DNA of 64,000 bases, from assembly GCF_040270295.1 (NCBI RefSeq), contig NZ_JBELOE010000076.1; one strand, written 5' to 3'. Under the pieces are notes generated by a model. The model did not search any database. It saw only the letters and a program-made list of their open reading frames with translations, and was not told the DNA's origin. Below are positions 10,601 through 20,390 of the stretch, one piece after another; the stretch's first letter is position 1; every line of letters begins with the position of its first letter. Origin of the DNA: Catenovulum sediminis (GTDB lineage Bacteria > Pseudomonadota > Gammaproteobacteria > Enterobacterales > Alteromonadaceae). The position numbers were made by a program, and so were the translations under genes.

Positions 10601-10770
10601 TCAATATTAATCCAATTAATTTCAAACTGTGGAAACATTTGTTTATTGATAGTTAAGGAGGTTAATAGCCCTCCTATCAAAATAAATACCATCAATAAAT
10701 TCGCTGCCACACTATTGCGGGCAAACCATGCGATGATACCTTTCTTGGTATCTAATTCAGGCGATTGCAT
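7606..10770 (-). CDS. RND efflux transporter, HAE1/AcrB type
   Basis: Inner-membrane proton-driven pump of 1054 residues. TM1 begins about residue 20 (SVAANLLMVFILIGGLL). A large periplasmic domain follows to about 335, then TM2-6, with the proton-relay pair D407-D408 in GVVVDDAIVIGES at exactly AcrB numbering. A second half repeats the pattern, with TM7 near 545 and TM8-12 from about 880 (MLVIYALLAIPLKSY) to 1030. It belongs to the AcrB/MexF-like superfamily branch seen next to a single adaptor and often lacking its own TolC gene. Substrate unknown; none of the usual AcrB drug-pocket residues can be assigned with certainty. Starts 5 bases after the adaptor stop. Confidence 0.9.
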   Translation of the reverse strand: MQSPELDTKKGIIAWFARNSVAANLLMVFILIGGLLTSLTINKQMFPQFEINWINIDTSYPGAAPQEVSEGITIKIEEALESIQGLKRVISFSNRGHSHFAIEVDDGYDSQDVMDEVKLQVDSVSSFPDGMERPIIRRAKYRQEVMYISLYGDLSNKQLKELGRTIHDEIQNLPGINITEYYSGLDYEISVEVSQDKLREYGLTFQQVANAIRGFSANRSAGQIRTESGYVSVRVENQAYTGSEFEQLPLINLADGSQILLGDVATVRDGFVEGIQYSKFNNQNSVTLFVGASPDQNIGDVANTINRYIDEKRKSLPHSVHLEPWVDLTYYLDGRLNMMLSNMLTGGILVFLILGLTLRLRLAFWVMMGLPISFLGALLFLPTSAIDVTINVVSLFGFILVLGVVVDDAIVIGESIQSETEQKGSTLDNVIRGAQRVAIPATFGVLTTVAAFVPMIMDDGPSKAFSQAIGFVVILCLLFSLVESKLILPAHLANMKPKSNNKYNPFDYCRKYIDKGLKQFIEKYYLPFIKMAVVHRYSVVAVFVSILLVSIGLFQGGIIRFLGTPEIPHDFPTITLEMNAETSEQDTLRAAKSIESMLYRVDEQVKEENNGQGMIGQMQVDLRGRTSANIQVKLVDPEIRPIDPFKLSAQWREQMPDIPGMKTLTVRDNLFGGGMDDGDISFRLISTDGAQLRAAGDELKDKLSTLAGVSEINDSWQASTNEIQFNLKPLAYSMGLTLSDVASQVSFALYGMEAQRILRNGDEIRVMLRYPEAERKAVSQIYEVLVRTPQGGEVPLSQLADVDIVDGVNSIRRENGNRTLVVWANVDSAVAESFKIADEISKQYLPEMLRKYPKVQSELAGSIQEEMQSMNDQIRNFILSMLVIYALLAIPLKSYSQPVLIMTVIPFGVIGAMLGHMILGMDLSSQSVFGIIAASGVVINDSLVMVDFVNKAREKGMALKEAVVQSGGRRFRAIMLTSLTTFIGLIPIIMETSLQAKIVIPMAVSLAFGVLFATFITLILIPCLYVVLEDLKKPFAKKALEKKHALNILGLKNT

Positions 10771-10775
10771 CTATC

Positions 10776-11963
10776 TTAATCCTTTTGTGCAAGTACAGTA
10801 TCTGCGTCAGATTGCTCTTTTGATTCTTGCAGCTCATTACCGGTTGACAATTTCATCCCTTCTACTGGGTATTGCAATGCGGACACAATAATTCTGTCAC
10901 CTTCAAATAATCCATTGGTGACGATTGCCTGACCATCTTCAACTCGCAGAATATCAACCGAACGATATGCCAGTTGATCGTTTGCATCTAATATTGCAAC
11001 TTGACCATCTTTGATTAAATGCCGCGCCAAAATGCTGGCATTCTCGACGGTTTGGCCGTGAATTTTCGCAACCACATAAGAACCAAATTCCAAGCTGCTC
11101 TTCGAGCTTTTCAGCGCATATGGATCATCCACTTGAGCCACTAAGTATTGCATCCTGCTTTGACTATTTTTAATGCCTTCGGAGCGTACAATCGTGGCAT
11201 CGAAGGTTTGTAATTGACCACCAGATTCCGCTTCCAATACAACTTGTGCTGAGACGCCTTTTTGCTGCAAAAATTTAAGTTGAGATTCAGCGATCGGCAG
11301 ACGAATTTCAGCAACTTCGGTTGCATAAATCTCGCCGATTTGACTACCGGTTGATAAAAAACTGCCAGGACTGATATTGCGACTGGCGACAATCGCATCA
11401 AACGGGGCTATTATTTTTGTTCTTTGTAAATCCCGTTCTGCTTTTTGCACAGCCGCTTTTGCTGCTTTAACTTGTGCTAAAGCTTGCGCTAGTTGTGGTT
11501 TACGCAAAGCCAACGATGAAGGTTCAAGATCTTGAATTTGCTGCCATTCAACTTTTGCGACTTGTCCTTGTGCTTTTTCTTGTTCTAACAGCGCCTGTGC
11601 AGAAGCTAAACTGGCCTGCGCCTGCGTCAGCGCAACTTGATAATCACTCGGGTCAATTTGTGCCAAAGTTTGCCCTTTTTGAACAAATCCACCTTTTTCA
11701 AATCGTGCATCTAACTCGACAATAATGCCACTGACCTGAGCCACCAGCACAGTTTCAAATTTGGGTTTCACTTCGCCTTGTGAACGCACATAAATTTGTT
11801 TGTTTTGGGGATGGTTTACTTTTACCTCGACCCAAGGAATGTTTTGATCAGTTGGCTTTTCTTCTGGTGGTTTTTTCATACTGGCAAAAGCGGCCATTAT
11901 CGCTATGCCACTCGCCAATATGACAATGGGTAATAGAACCCTTTTGTTGAGGAATTTGTCCAT
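10776..11963 (-). CDS. RND periplasmic adaptor (membrane fusion protein)
   Basis: 395-residue adaptor linking the RND pump to an outer-membrane channel. An N-terminal membrane anchor lies at about residues 10-28 (VLLPIVILASGIAIMAAF). A lipoyl half-motif is present (GGFVQKGQTLAQIDPSDY), then a long alpha-hairpin at about 100-170 (repeated ALAQVKAAKAAVQKAERD). The second lipoyl half follows (TKIIAPFDAIVASRNISPGS), then beta-barrel and membrane-proximal domains. No lipobox, so it is anchored by the N-terminal helix. It is the first gene of the two-gene pump operon; no TolC-like gene is in the window. Upstream 190 bases (11964-12153) hold no clear operator I could support. Confidence 0.9.
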   Translation of the reverse strand: MDKFLNKRVLLPIVILASGIAIMAAFASMKKPPEEKPTDQNIPWVEVKVNHPQNKQIYVRSQGEVKPKFETVLVAQVSGIIVELDARFEKGGFVQKGQTLAQIDPSDYQVALTQAQASLASAQALLEQEKAQGQVAKVEWQQIQDLEPSSLALRKPQLAQALAQVKAAKAAVQKAERDLQRTKIIAPFDAIVASRNISPGSFLSTGSQIGEIYATEVAEIRLPIAESQLKFLQQKGVSAQVVLEAESGGQLQTFDATIVRSEGIKNSQSRMQYLVAQVDDPYALKSSKSSLEFGSYVVAKIHGQTVENASILARHLIKDGQVAILDANDQLAYRSVDILRVEDGQAIVTNGLFEGDRIIVSALQYPVEGMKLSTGNELQESKEQSDADTVLAQKD

Positions 11964-12153
11964 TAATTTTACGCCTCACGCGCTCCGCTTGATTTTGAGT
12001 GTCTGAGAAATTGAGTTTCTGAGAGTTCGAGTGTAGCCAAGGTTACCGAAAACGGTTTCAATAGTCACTTACTCTGTTGTGATTCAATTTGACAAAATAC
12101 AGCAGATTAGTTCAAATTAATGGACAATTTTTATTTATCTATATCTTGATTGG

Positions 12154-13596
12154 TTAAGAGCCGGTGCCACCCACAACCAACTCATCTAATTTTAAGGTAG
12201 GCTGCCCAACGCCAACAGGTACACTTTGCCCGTCTTTTCCGCAAACGCCGACACCCATATCTAGTTTTAAGTCATTGCCAACCATAGACACTTGTTGCAT
12301 CGCTTGCGGCCCGTTACCAATTAAAGTTGCGCCTTTAATCGGTGCGGTAATTTTACCGTTCTCAATCAGGTAAGCTTCAGAGCTAGAAAAAACAAATTTA
12401 CCTGAAGTAATATCCACTTGCCCACCGCCAAAGTTTGGCGCATAAATGCCTTTTTTCACTGAAGCGATAATTTCTTCTGGTTCACTTTCACCGGGTAACA
12501 TATAAGTATTCGTCATGCGCGGCATTGGCAGGTGTGCGTAACTTTCTCGACGTCCGTTACCCGTAGGTTTAACCCCCATGAGTCGCGCATTCATTTTGTC
12601 TTGCATATAGCCTTTCAAAACGCCTTTTTCTATTAAAACGTTATAACTCCCCGCAACCCCTTCATCATCGACATTCATCGAACCTCGGCGATTGGCAAGC
12701 GTCCCATCATCGACAATTGTACACAAACTGGATGCGACAGATTGCCCCATTTTACCAGAGTATGCGGATGCGTTTTTACGATTAAAGTCGCCTTCTAAGC
12801 CGTGTCCGACCGCTTCATGCAATAATACTCCAGGCCAGCCTGCACCGAGTACCACCGGCATGGTGCCGGCGGGTGCATCGATTGCTTCAAGATTAATTAA
12901 TGCTTGTCTAACCGCTTGTTTAGCATATTCTTTATAACGGATTTCACCTTCATATAACTCATAAAAGTAGCTATAGTCGGTGCGTCCGCCTCCGCCACTT
13001 GATCCACTTTCACGACGACCGTTTGATTCGACTAAAACGGTACAATTTAAGCGTACTAAAGGTCGATGATCTGTCGCTAATGTACCATCGCTCGCCACAA
13101 TCAGCACTTCTTCATAAACTGCTGACAAGCTGGCAATCACCTGATTCACTCTCGGATCTTGTGCACGCGCGAAATGCTCCATATCTTTCAACAAACGGAC
13201 TTTCTGTTCAGGTGTCAAACTACTAAAAGGGTTTTCTCCCTGATAAACAGTCGGTGCGTTGACCTGCGTTAAAATTGGCACTGAAAAATCTTGCTGACTT
13301 TGGGTTATTCCACGCGCCGCTTCTGCCGCGTTGTGTAAGGCTTTTGGGTTAATTTCATCAGAATAAGCGAAACCTGTTTTTTCCCCTTGTACCGCTCTTA
13401 CCCCAACGCCGCGTTCAATATTAAACGACGCATCTCTGACAATACCATCTTCTAGTACCCATGACTCGTGTTGACTTGCCTGAAAAAACAAATCTGCATA
13501 GTCGAGTTTGCGCTGGTGCATAAAAGACAAAGTGTTATGCAATTGCTCTAAATCGAGCCCTTCATTCGTCAATAAATTTTCGGTAATTTGTTTCAT
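12154..13596 (-). CDS. tldD: Metalloprotease TldD
   Basis: Subunit of the TldD/TldE (PmbA) zinc protease, which trims leader peptides of modified peptides such as microcin B17 and CcdA in E. coli. 480 residues against 481 in E. coli. The zinc motif HEAVGHGLEGD places H260, E261 and H265. It lies last in the mreB-to-tldD run, 9 bases after the nitrilase-family gene. Its partner pmbA is not in this window. No modified-peptide cluster is present nearby, so the local substrate is unknown. Confidence 0.95.
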   Translation of the reverse strand: MKQITENLLTNEGLDLEQLHNTLSFMHQRKLDYADLFFQASQHESWVLEDGIVRDASFNIERGVGVRAVQGEKTGFAYSDEINPKALHNAAEAARGITQSQQDFSVPILTQVNAPTVYQGENPFSSLTPEQKVRLLKDMEHFARAQDPRVNQVIASLSAVYEEVLIVASDGTLATDHRPLVRLNCTVLVESNGRRESGSSGGGGRTDYSYFYELYEGEIRYKEYAKQAVRQALINLEAIDAPAGTMPVVLGAGWPGVLLHEAVGHGLEGDFNRKNASAYSGKMGQSVASSLCTIVDDGTLANRRGSMNVDDEGVAGSYNVLIEKGVLKGYMQDKMNARLMGVKPTGNGRRESYAHLPMPRMTNTYMLPGESEPEEIIASVKKGIYAPNFGGGQVDITSGKFVFSSSEAYLIENGKITAPIKGATLIGNGPQAMQQVSMVGNDLKLDMGVGVCGKDGQSVPVGVGQPTLKLDELVVGGTGS

Positions 13597-13605
13597 TCGC
13601 TCTAC

Positions 13606-14421
13606 TTAAAATAATTTGCGATGCTGCAAGTTGGGCATTTTACTGCGCACTTGTCGAACACGGTCTAAGTCTATTTTACTCTGTAAATAGCCTTTTTGTT
13701 CAGAATGTTGGTGGACGATCTCTCCCCAAGGATCCACCACAACAGAGCGTCCCCAAGTTTGGCGACCATTTGGATGCGTACCGGTTTGGTTAGGTGCGAC
13801 CACAAAACATTGATTTTCAATTGCCCGTGCCCGCATCAAAACTTGCCAATGAGCTTGCCCCGTCACGTAAGTAAATGCGCTTGGTACACATATGATCTCG
13901 GCCCCTTCTGCTTGCAGCTTACGATATAGTTCAGGAAAACGAACATCATAACATATACTCAAGCCAATTTTCGCAAATGGCGTTTCCACTACGGTGATAC
14001 TGCTGCCGGCTTGTGTGGTGGCACTTTCTCGGTATTGACCCGTCGCATCGGCTACATCCACATCAAACAGATGCATTTTATTGTACCTTGCCTGACACTG
14101 ACCTTCTGGTGAAAACAGTAAACTGCTGGCGTACACGAGTTCTGAATCCTTAATTTTTAGCGGCATACTGCCGGCAACAATCCAGAGGTTAAATTTACGT
14201 GCCTGATGGGCAATAAAGTCCTGAATCGGTCCATTTCCGTAATCTTCAGCAATTCTGGCCTGTTCATTTTCGGCCCCACCAAAACATGCAAAACATTCTG
14301 GTAATACAACTAAGCAGTTTTCTGTTGTCTGCAATCTAGAAAACTGTTCACTTAACCATAACAAGTTCTCTTCTACTTTAGGAGTGGAACTCATTTGCAT
14401 GGTGACAACAGATAAATTCAT
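13606..14421 (-). CDS. Nitrilase-superfamily amidohydrolase
   Basis: 271-residue carbon-nitrogen hydrolase. The catalytic triad is visible as E42 (VVLPECFACFGG), K115 (ARYNKMHLFD) and C157 (GLSICYDVRFPELY). The family includes omega-amidase, deaminated-glutathione amidase (Nit1/YbeM) and beta-ureidopropionase. The CYDVRFPEL signature and short length fit the Nit1/YbeM branch best, so repair of deaminated glutathione is the likeliest reaction, but this is inference. ATG start is preceded by GAGG. The gene sits between yhdP and tldD, which are neighbours in E. coli; this insertion also occurs in other marine gammaproteobacteria. Confidence 0.85.
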   Translation of the reverse strand: MNLSVVTMQMSSTPKVEENLLWLSEQFSRLQTTENCLVVLPECFACFGGAENEQARIAEDYGNGPIQDFIAHQARKFNLWIVAGSMPLKIKDSELVYASSLLFSPEGQCQARYNKMHLFDVDVADATGQYRESATTQAGSSITVVETPFAKIGLSICYDVRFPELYRKLQAEGAEIICVPSAFTYVTGQAHWQVLMRARAIENQCFVVAPNQTGTHPNGRQTWGRSVVVDPWGEIVHQHSEQKGYLQSKIDLDRVRQVRSKMPNLQHRKLF

Positions 14422-14464
14422 TTTTTACCTCACTGAATTGCGATTTTGTTGCTGCGGGCTTCGG

Positions 14465-17400
14465 TTATTGCGTTGACCGATTTCTTTTCATGCGAGTTTG
14501 TTCAGCTTTATTTAATTTCACTTCTTTACTCTGTCTACCGGTTTCAACCACTTTTGGTTCATCAATTGTGCCACTTATTTGAAATTCAATTTGTGATATC
14601 ACATCAGCGGACTCAATTACTTGATCTATCGCCAGCGCCGCAATGCCTGTTACTGGGTTGACCATCCAAGCGATTAGAATAGGTAAACTGGACGTTACTT
14701 TAGGGCTAAATTTAATACGGTAATCCAGTGTTTGGGTAACCAAATTCGTTTGCCCTTTTACTTCCATATTTCCCGCTACACCATCCATCACGGTGTTATC
14801 TGTATAAGCGATACCTTTGTTTAATTTAATATCACCCTTCATTTGATTGTAGAACAAGCCTTTGCTAAATACATCCCGAAAGTCGAGTTTTAACTTACGG
14901 ACCAGTGAATCTAAACTTAACAAACTGAGTATTCTGGCACCTTTATCAGACACTTCAGTCAGATATCCTTCGCCCAGTTGCCATCGCACCGTGCCATTAA
15001 GATGGTCATTTGCAAGTTCTAATGGGGATGTTGCCCAGTTAAATGCAAAATCAGCATCGACACTGGAATCTCGGATTGCAGAGCTCAACTGGTAATCACG
15101 TAACCACAAGCCAAAATCTGAACTGATCACTTTTCCTTTCAGTCGTGTGGTACTGTTATTTTTAGCATCCAAGCGCCACAAACCGGTCGCATCTACTTTG
15201 TGCTCGCGATAACGCATATTGAAATTTTTCAACAGTAAATCTTGCGGTGATGTTTTAACAATCTCAAGATCGACCTGCCCCAAGTTTTTACTTTCGTATT
15301 GGCAATTTTGGCAGCTAAATTTTATCGCTGGGATGTTATCGAAAATTTCCCGCATTTCAGCGCTGCTATAGCTGTTTTTCTGCACCGAGCTTGTCGCCAA
15401 ATAAGGCTTAATCATAAAGCGCTGTGCGTCAATTTGCATACCCTGTTTCATTAAATCATCGGTAAATTTGATATCACCCACAAATTCATCAGCTAGGATA
15501 TTGGCCAGCCATTTTTGCTGATTTCGATTAATGTCAAAGTTAACATTATGCCAGCGCAGCGGTCCCACCGACATTTCAGAGATCAAACCTCGAATTCGCT
15601 TAGGTAGCTCAATAACGCTTTGCCCAGTTGCTGGGCGGGTCGCGACGTCTTTTTGCACGTCACTGATGACCTTCAAATACTCGGCAAAATCAGCTTGAGG
15701 CAAATGCACTGAGATATTAAATCCTGTTGCAGGTGGCGATAATACCTCTTCTCCGAGCACTAAATACGCGCGGGTTAATTGCCCCATTTCATGCGGTAAA
15801 TAACCATTAAAGCTCAATTCATCACCTGAATCTAACTTGATATTTGAGCTCTCCTCATCCCCGATCATCGTCAGATTTGTGATGCGTAAATGCTCTGCTT
15901 TTTTGTCTAGGGGTTTGGGTAATTGCAGACTAACCCCATGTAGGTCACTGGCAACGTCTAAACGATAAGAAAAACCTTTTTCCGGTAATTTGATTGCCAG
16001 ATGGCCATCGACCTCGGCACTGCCTTTAATTCGGTCTGCAAGTTGCAAAAAGCCACTTTGCGTCAATATTGCATCAATAGGCCAGCGTCCACGAATATCT
16101 AAATCAACTTGATATTCTTGCGCTTTTTGTTGTCCATGCAAATCGATTTGATAGGGCACTGGCCCCCAATCAAATGTCATTTTTCGCGCTTTAAGACGGT
16201 CCATATCAAATTCCAGCAAGCCATTGACATGCTCAAACTCAAAACCAGTTGCGGCCACCACGACTGAATTGCCGTCAAACAAAACTTCGCCGCTTGCGCT
16301 TAGATCCTTCGAACGCATCAGTGGGATATCCACCTTAATTTGACTACTCAGCGGGCCTTGCACGATAAGCTGCTCTAGCGCTTTGCCGACAGAGTTCGCC
16401 AAACTGCTTTGCTGCATGATTTGGGTCACTGCAGGTGCTTGTCCTTTAGCCTTGATATCCAAACTCAAAGTTAAATCCGGATCGAGCAAATCAGGGATTG
16501 AAGCGGCTAACTCAACCAATTCGGCATCCAGTAATTTTCCAGTTGAACTATGAATGTGCAAACCCTGATTCAATATCTGCAAGGTCAAGTCGACGTCATC
16601 CACTTTAGGCCAGTCGGGTTGAAACTTAAAGTCAGCATCTTTAATTTCGAGATTTACATGCGCTAAACCTTGCTGACGCAGAAAGGGATAATCTTGCAAT
16701 GCGCCCTGAAAAATAGCTTTGCCTGATTCCAATTGTCCTGAGTTTAAAGCACTCATTAAATATCGATATGTTTGTTCCCCCAGTAACTTTTCTGGTAACA
16801 ATTGTTTGACTCGTTTAACTGGCATGCCAGTTAAATTCAGAACCAACGAGAGCTGAGTATCATCCGCTAAATTAGGATATAACGCGAAAGCAGCATCAAT
16901 ATTCTGGTCTGCAAAACTCAAATTAAGCTTAGGTGTCTTTAACTGCCAATCGGTTAAATTGCGCTGTCTATCCGTTTGCCAATACAAGGTGTTTTGCATC
17001 GAAAATGAGAAGACTTCAATTGCCTGTCCATAGGCAGTTGGCCAGTGCAAGGTCTGCTCAGGCGCTTGCCATTGCATGTGGATGATACCGGGTGCGGATA
17101 AAATTTCAGCTTGTACGTTTTGCGCTGAGGGTAATTCGGCAAAGGCTTGCCAACTCAGCTCTGCCAACTGTCCACGCAATGCCCATTTATCAGCGGAAGC
17201 ATATTCTAGATGGAAATTTTCAACGGCTGGCTCTCCCTCGACCGCCCGCACAAAGTGAGCTACCTTAGCGGGTAATTGCATCAATGAAACAATCGATTTA
17301 ACAGGTGCTAAATTAATTCTAGGTGTATAGATTTGCCAGTTTCCTGCAAATTTTTGCGCATGAATATCAAAATTGCCCCACAGGTTATTTTCATGTGCCA

Positions 17401-18343
17401 AACTTAAATCATCCATATAAAAATGTGGGATGCTTTGTGCCAAGTCCGCTTGTAAGCGCCCACTGACCAACTCTAATTTACGTAAGGTATTGCCGGTATA
17501 CCAAGTTAGTTCACTGGGATCTAAATTAAATAAAAACGATTGAAATTCGCTTTTTTCAATATCCAACCATGCTTCAAATTTTAATTTGCTCTGTAAATTT
17601 CTGGCTTTGTCAGTCACGTATGGTCGCAACCAAGGCGCTAAATCAATACCGTCTGATTTAACGTAAAACTGACCATTGTATTTATCGTCTCCCTGATCCT
17701 GTAAATCTAAAATAAAAGCCAGGGTATCTTCTTCGATCCCTTCAAGCGAAAACTCGCCGACGCCTTGGTGATCGGATTGACGGTTAAACCATTTGAGCTG
17801 ATGAACTCGAATTTGATGCGCAGCCCCATCTGTTGTAACAATGGTGATATAGCTATTTTGCACATCAAAACGTTGGAATTGATTGAGGAAAATATCTCTG
17901 AAAAGTTCAAGCACTTTAATTTCAGCGCCACTTTGCTCAGCCGCCTGCAATTGCGCAACATCAATTAAAACCTCAACCCCATCTAATACGAAGTTACGCA
18001 CAACGGGTGCGCGCTGCAGAAAAGATTGCCAAAAATCAAGCTCAAGGTCTACTTGTTCAATAGAGACCATAACAGGCGAGTTAGTTTGCTCCGCCACAAT
18101 AAACTCAAACCCTTGCAAACTAATGACCGGTCCGGCGCCTCGCCAATCTGCGGCGAGTTGCTGAATATTAACTGGCTGATTAAATTGTTCGGTAAACCAG
18201 TGCGCTATATCGTCTTTAAAGTGGCTTGCATAAGGTAGTCCGACGCGCACCGCACTCAAAATTAAGGCGGTTGTAACGAGCACAATTGCAATGCTCAACC
18301 ACAATTTTCTAATCAGTTCGGCCAGAAAACCTTTAACAGTCAC
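14465..18343 (-). CDS. yhdP: YhdP, AsmA-like phospholipid-transport protein
   Basis: Large inner-membrane protein of 1292 residues (E. coli about 1266) with one N-terminal transmembrane helix (LWLSIAIVLVTTALILSAV) and a long periplasmic part made of repeated beta segments ending in an AsmA-like C-terminal domain. YhdP, with TamB and YdbH, is known to carry phospholipids to the outer membrane. The C-terminus SKEVKLNKAEQTRMKRNRS is basic. Start is GTG at 18341-18343, sharing one base with the rng stop TAG, which shows tight coupling. This makes it the second lipid-transport locus in the window beside the MCE operon at 35440-37860. Confidence 0.93.
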   Translation of the reverse strand: MTVKGFLAELIRKLWLSIAIVLVTTALILSAVRVGLPYASHFKDDIAHWFTEQFNQPVNIQQLAADWRGAGPVISLQGFEFIVAEQTNSPVMVSIEQVDLELDFWQSFLQRAPVVRNFVLDGVEVLIDVAQLQAAEQSGAEIKVLELFRDIFLNQFQRFDVQNSYITIVTTDGAAHQIRVHQLKWFNRQSDHQGVGEFSLEGIEEDTLAFILDLQDQGDDKYNGQFYVKSDGIDLAPWLRPYVTDKARNLQSKLKFEAWLDIEKSEFQSFLFNLDPSELTWYTGNTLRKLELVSGRLQADLAQSIPHFYMDDLSLAHENNLWGNFDIHAQKFAGNWQIYTPRINLAPVKSIVSLMQLPAKVAHFVRAVEGEPAVENFHLEYASADKWALRGQLAELSWQAFAELPSAQNVQAEILSAPGIIHMQWQAPEQTLHWPTAYGQAIEVFSFSMQNTLYWQTDRQRNLTDWQLKTPKLNLSFADQNIDAAFALYPNLADDTQLSLVLNLTGMPVKRVKQLLPEKLLGEQTYRYLMSALNSGQLESGKAIFQGALQDYPFLRQQGLAHVNLEIKDADFKFQPDWPKVDDVDLTLQILNQGLHIHSSTGKLLDAELVELAASIPDLLDPDLTLSLDIKAKGQAPAVTQIMQQSSLANSVGKALEQLIVQGPLSSQIKVDIPLMRSKDLSASGEVLFDGNSVVVAATGFEFEHVNGLLEFDMDRLKARKMTFDWGPVPYQIDLHGQQKAQEYQVDLDIRGRWPIDAILTQSGFLQLADRIKGSAEVDGHLAIKLPEKGFSYRLDVASDLHGVSLQLPKPLDKKAEHLRITNLTMIGDEESSNIKLDSGDELSFNGYLPHEMGQLTRAYLVLGEEVLSPPATGFNISVHLPQADFAEYLKVISDVQKDVATRPATGQSVIELPKRIRGLISEMSVGPLRWHNVNFDINRNQQKWLANILADEFVGDIKFTDDLMKQGMQIDAQRFMIKPYLATSSVQKNSYSSAEMREIFDNIPAIKFSCQNCQYESKNLGQVDLEIVKTSPQDLLLKNFNMRYREHKVDATGLWRLDAKNNSTTRLKGKVISSDFGLWLRDYQLSSAIRDSSVDADFAFNWATSPLELANDHLNGTVRWQLGEGYLTEVSDKGARILSLLSLDSLVRKLKLDFRDVFSKGLFYNQMKGDIKLNKGIAYTDNTVMDGVAGNMEVKGQTNLVTQTLDYRIKFSPKVTSSLPILIAWMVNPVTGIAALAIDQVIESADVISQIEFQISGTIDEPKVVETGRQSKEVKLNKAEQTRMKRNRSTQ

Positions 18344-19818
18344 TAAATCATCACCACGTCATACTGCTCTTGTCCATAGAGCGGCTCACCCTGTACTTTT
18401 ATTTGTTTTGAAATAAACATTTCTAGCTCAGCCAGTGCATGAGATTCTTCGCTGAGCATATACTCACATACAGGTGGCGAAGCATAAACAATAAACCGAT
18501 CTGCATCATAGGCGCGGTTTACCCGCACAACCTCACGCAAAATTTCATAACAAACCGTTTCCGCCGTTTTTAAACTGCCACGCCCCTGACAACATGGGCA
18601 AGCATCACACAAAATATGTTCTAAACTTTCTCGTGTTCGTTTGCGCGTCATTTCAACCAAACCAAGGGCAGAAAAACCATGCACATTACATTTAGTTCTG
18701 TCATGCGATAAGGCTAACTCTAAACTATGTAAAACCCGACGTTTATGATCTTCACTATTCATATCAATAAAGTCGATAATAATAATACCACCTAAATTTC
18801 GCAGCCTAAGCTGACGCGCAATAGCCTGTGTTGCCTCAATGTTGGTATTAAAAATAGTATCTTCTAAATTTCGGTGTCCAACAAAAGCGCCGGTATTGAT
18901 ATCAATAGTGGTCATCGCCTCAGTTTGGTCGATAATTAAATAACCACCGGACTTAAGTTGTACTTTACGCTCTAAAGCGCGCTGAGTTTCGTTTTCAACG
19001 TCGAATAGATCGAATATTGGCCGTTCACCTGGATAATATTCCATTGCCTTTTTAAGATTTGGTACAAACTCGGTTACAAATTCAAACAATTGATCATATG
19101 CAAGTCGAGAGTCGACTCGTATTCGCTCTGGTTCAGTTCCAACAAAGTCGCGCAATATCCTAAACGCCAAGGTTAAGTCTTCATATAAACACCTTATTTT
19201 ACCGCTTTGCTTTTTACGTTTTAGAATTTTATTCCAGACACGTCGTAAAAAAAGGGCATCTTGTTCCAGTTCTTCTAAGTCTGCACCTTCTGCCGCAGTA
19301 CGAACAATATAACTACCATTTTCATCTGCAAACTTGCTGACAGATTCTTTTAATCTTTCGCGCTCATCTGCACTTTCAATACGCTGTGAAACACCAACAT
19401 GTTCAGCACCCGGCATAAACACCAAATATCGCGACGGAATTGTAATGTCAGTAGTCAGCCTAGCTCCCTTGGTGCCAAGTGGATCTTTTACCACTTGTAC
19501 AACGATATCTTGTCCTTCCTTGACTAAGTCTTTGATGTCTCTGATAGGTAAATTTTCATTGAGCAGGGCTTGCTCATCTTTAACTTCTTCATGCACGGTA
19601 ATGTCTGAAGCATGCAAAAACGCGGCTTTTTCTAATCCAATATCAATAAACGCCGCTTGCATACCGGGCAACACTCTGCTGACTTTACCACAATATATAT
19701 TGCCGACTAATCCTCTATTTCCTTGCCGCTCTATATGAACTTCCTGCAAACTGCCATTTTCGACAACCGCCACACGCGTTTCTGTTGGCGTTACATTAAT
19801 TAACAGTTCTGCACTCAT
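18343..19818 (-). CDS. rng: Ribonuclease G
   Basis: Endoribonuclease of the RNase E/G family that matures the 5' end of 16S rRNA and turns over some mRNAs. 491 residues (E. coli 489). An S1 RNA-binding domain is at about 37-110 (VGNIYCGKVSRVLPGMQAAF). The catalytic aspartates lie in TIDINTGAFVGHRNLED and IIIIDFIDM, and the zinc-link cysteines in CDACPCCQGRG. It lacks the long C-terminal scaffold of RNase E, confirming RNase G. It follows maf with one base between and precedes yhdP by overlap. Confidence 0.95.
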   Translation of the reverse strand: MSAELLINVTPTETRVAVVENGSLQEVHIERQGNRGLVGNIYCGKVSRVLPGMQAAFIDIGLEKAAFLHASDITVHEEVKDEQALLNENLPIRDIKDLVKEGQDIVVQVVKDPLGTKGARLTTDITIPSRYLVFMPGAEHVGVSQRIESADERERLKESVSKFADENGSYIVRTAAEGADLEELEQDALFLRRVWNKILKRKKQSGKIRCLYEDLTLAFRILRDFVGTEPERIRVDSRLAYDQLFEFVTEFVPNLKKAMEYYPGERPIFDLFDVENETQRALERKVQLKSGGYLIIDQTEAMTTIDINTGAFVGHRNLEDTIFNTNIEATQAIARQLRLRNLGGIIIIDFIDMNSEDHKRRVLHSLELALSHDRTKCNVHGFSALGLVEMTRKRTRESLEHILCDACPCCQGRGSLKTAETVCYEILREVVRVNRAYDADRFIVYASPPVCEYMLSEESHALAELEMFISKQIKVQGEPLYGQEQYDVVMI

Positions 19819-19819
19819 A

Positions 19820-20386
19820 TTATGAATATACCTTGTCTAGTAATTGGTTTGTTTCATACAAAGGTAGACCGACAATAGCAGAATAGCTGCCATTAATTTT
19901 TTTCACAAATTGGCCACCAATACCCTGTATCGCATAACTTCCCGCTTTGTCTTGAGGTTCTCCGGTTTGCCAATAAGTTTCAATTTGCTTATCGTCAAGC
20001 TCACAAAACTCTACATCACTTAACACTATAGTCTGTAAAAGTTGTTCTGAGGAATAGATTGCGACTGCCGTCATGACCTGATGAGAACGATTAGACATAC
20101 TTTTAAGCATGCGCCTTGAATCGCTAAAATCAACTGGTTTACCTAAAATATTTCCATCCACCACAACAATTGTATCGGCACCTAAAACGGGTCTGTCCCG
20201 ATCGCTGTTTGACCAACCTTTTTTAGCTTTTTCGAGCGCTAAGCGCGCGACATATGCTTGAGCATTCTCACCAGAGTGAACAGATTCGTCTATCTCGCCA
20301 TCGACTTGAGTGAAATCAACGTTGAGTTGTTTTAATAAAGAATGTCTCCTCGGTGATCGAGAAGCCAGATAGATTTTTAGCGTCAT
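19820..20386 (-). CDS. maf: Maf-family nucleotide pyrophosphatase
   Basis: 188-residue house-cleaning enzyme hydrolysing dTTP, UTP and modified analogues to the monophosphate (YhdE group). The N-terminal motif LASRSPRRHSLLKQL and the catalytic-aspartate segment PVLGADTIVVVDG are clear, as is DKAGSYAIQGIGG near the C-terminus. Position between mreD and rng is the conserved place for yhdE, which supports the dTTP/UTP-specific group over YceF. Confidence 0.93.
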   Translation of the reverse strand: MTLKIYLASRSPRRHSLLKQLNVDFTQVDGEIDESVHSGENAQAYVARLALEKAKKGWSNSDRDRPVLGADTIVVVDGNILGKPVDFSDSRRMLKSMSNRSHQVMTAVAIYSSEQLLQTIVLSDVEFCELDDKQIETYWQTGEPQDKAGSYAIQGIGGQFVKKINGSYSAIVGLPLYETNQLLDKVYS

Positions 20387-20390
20387 AATT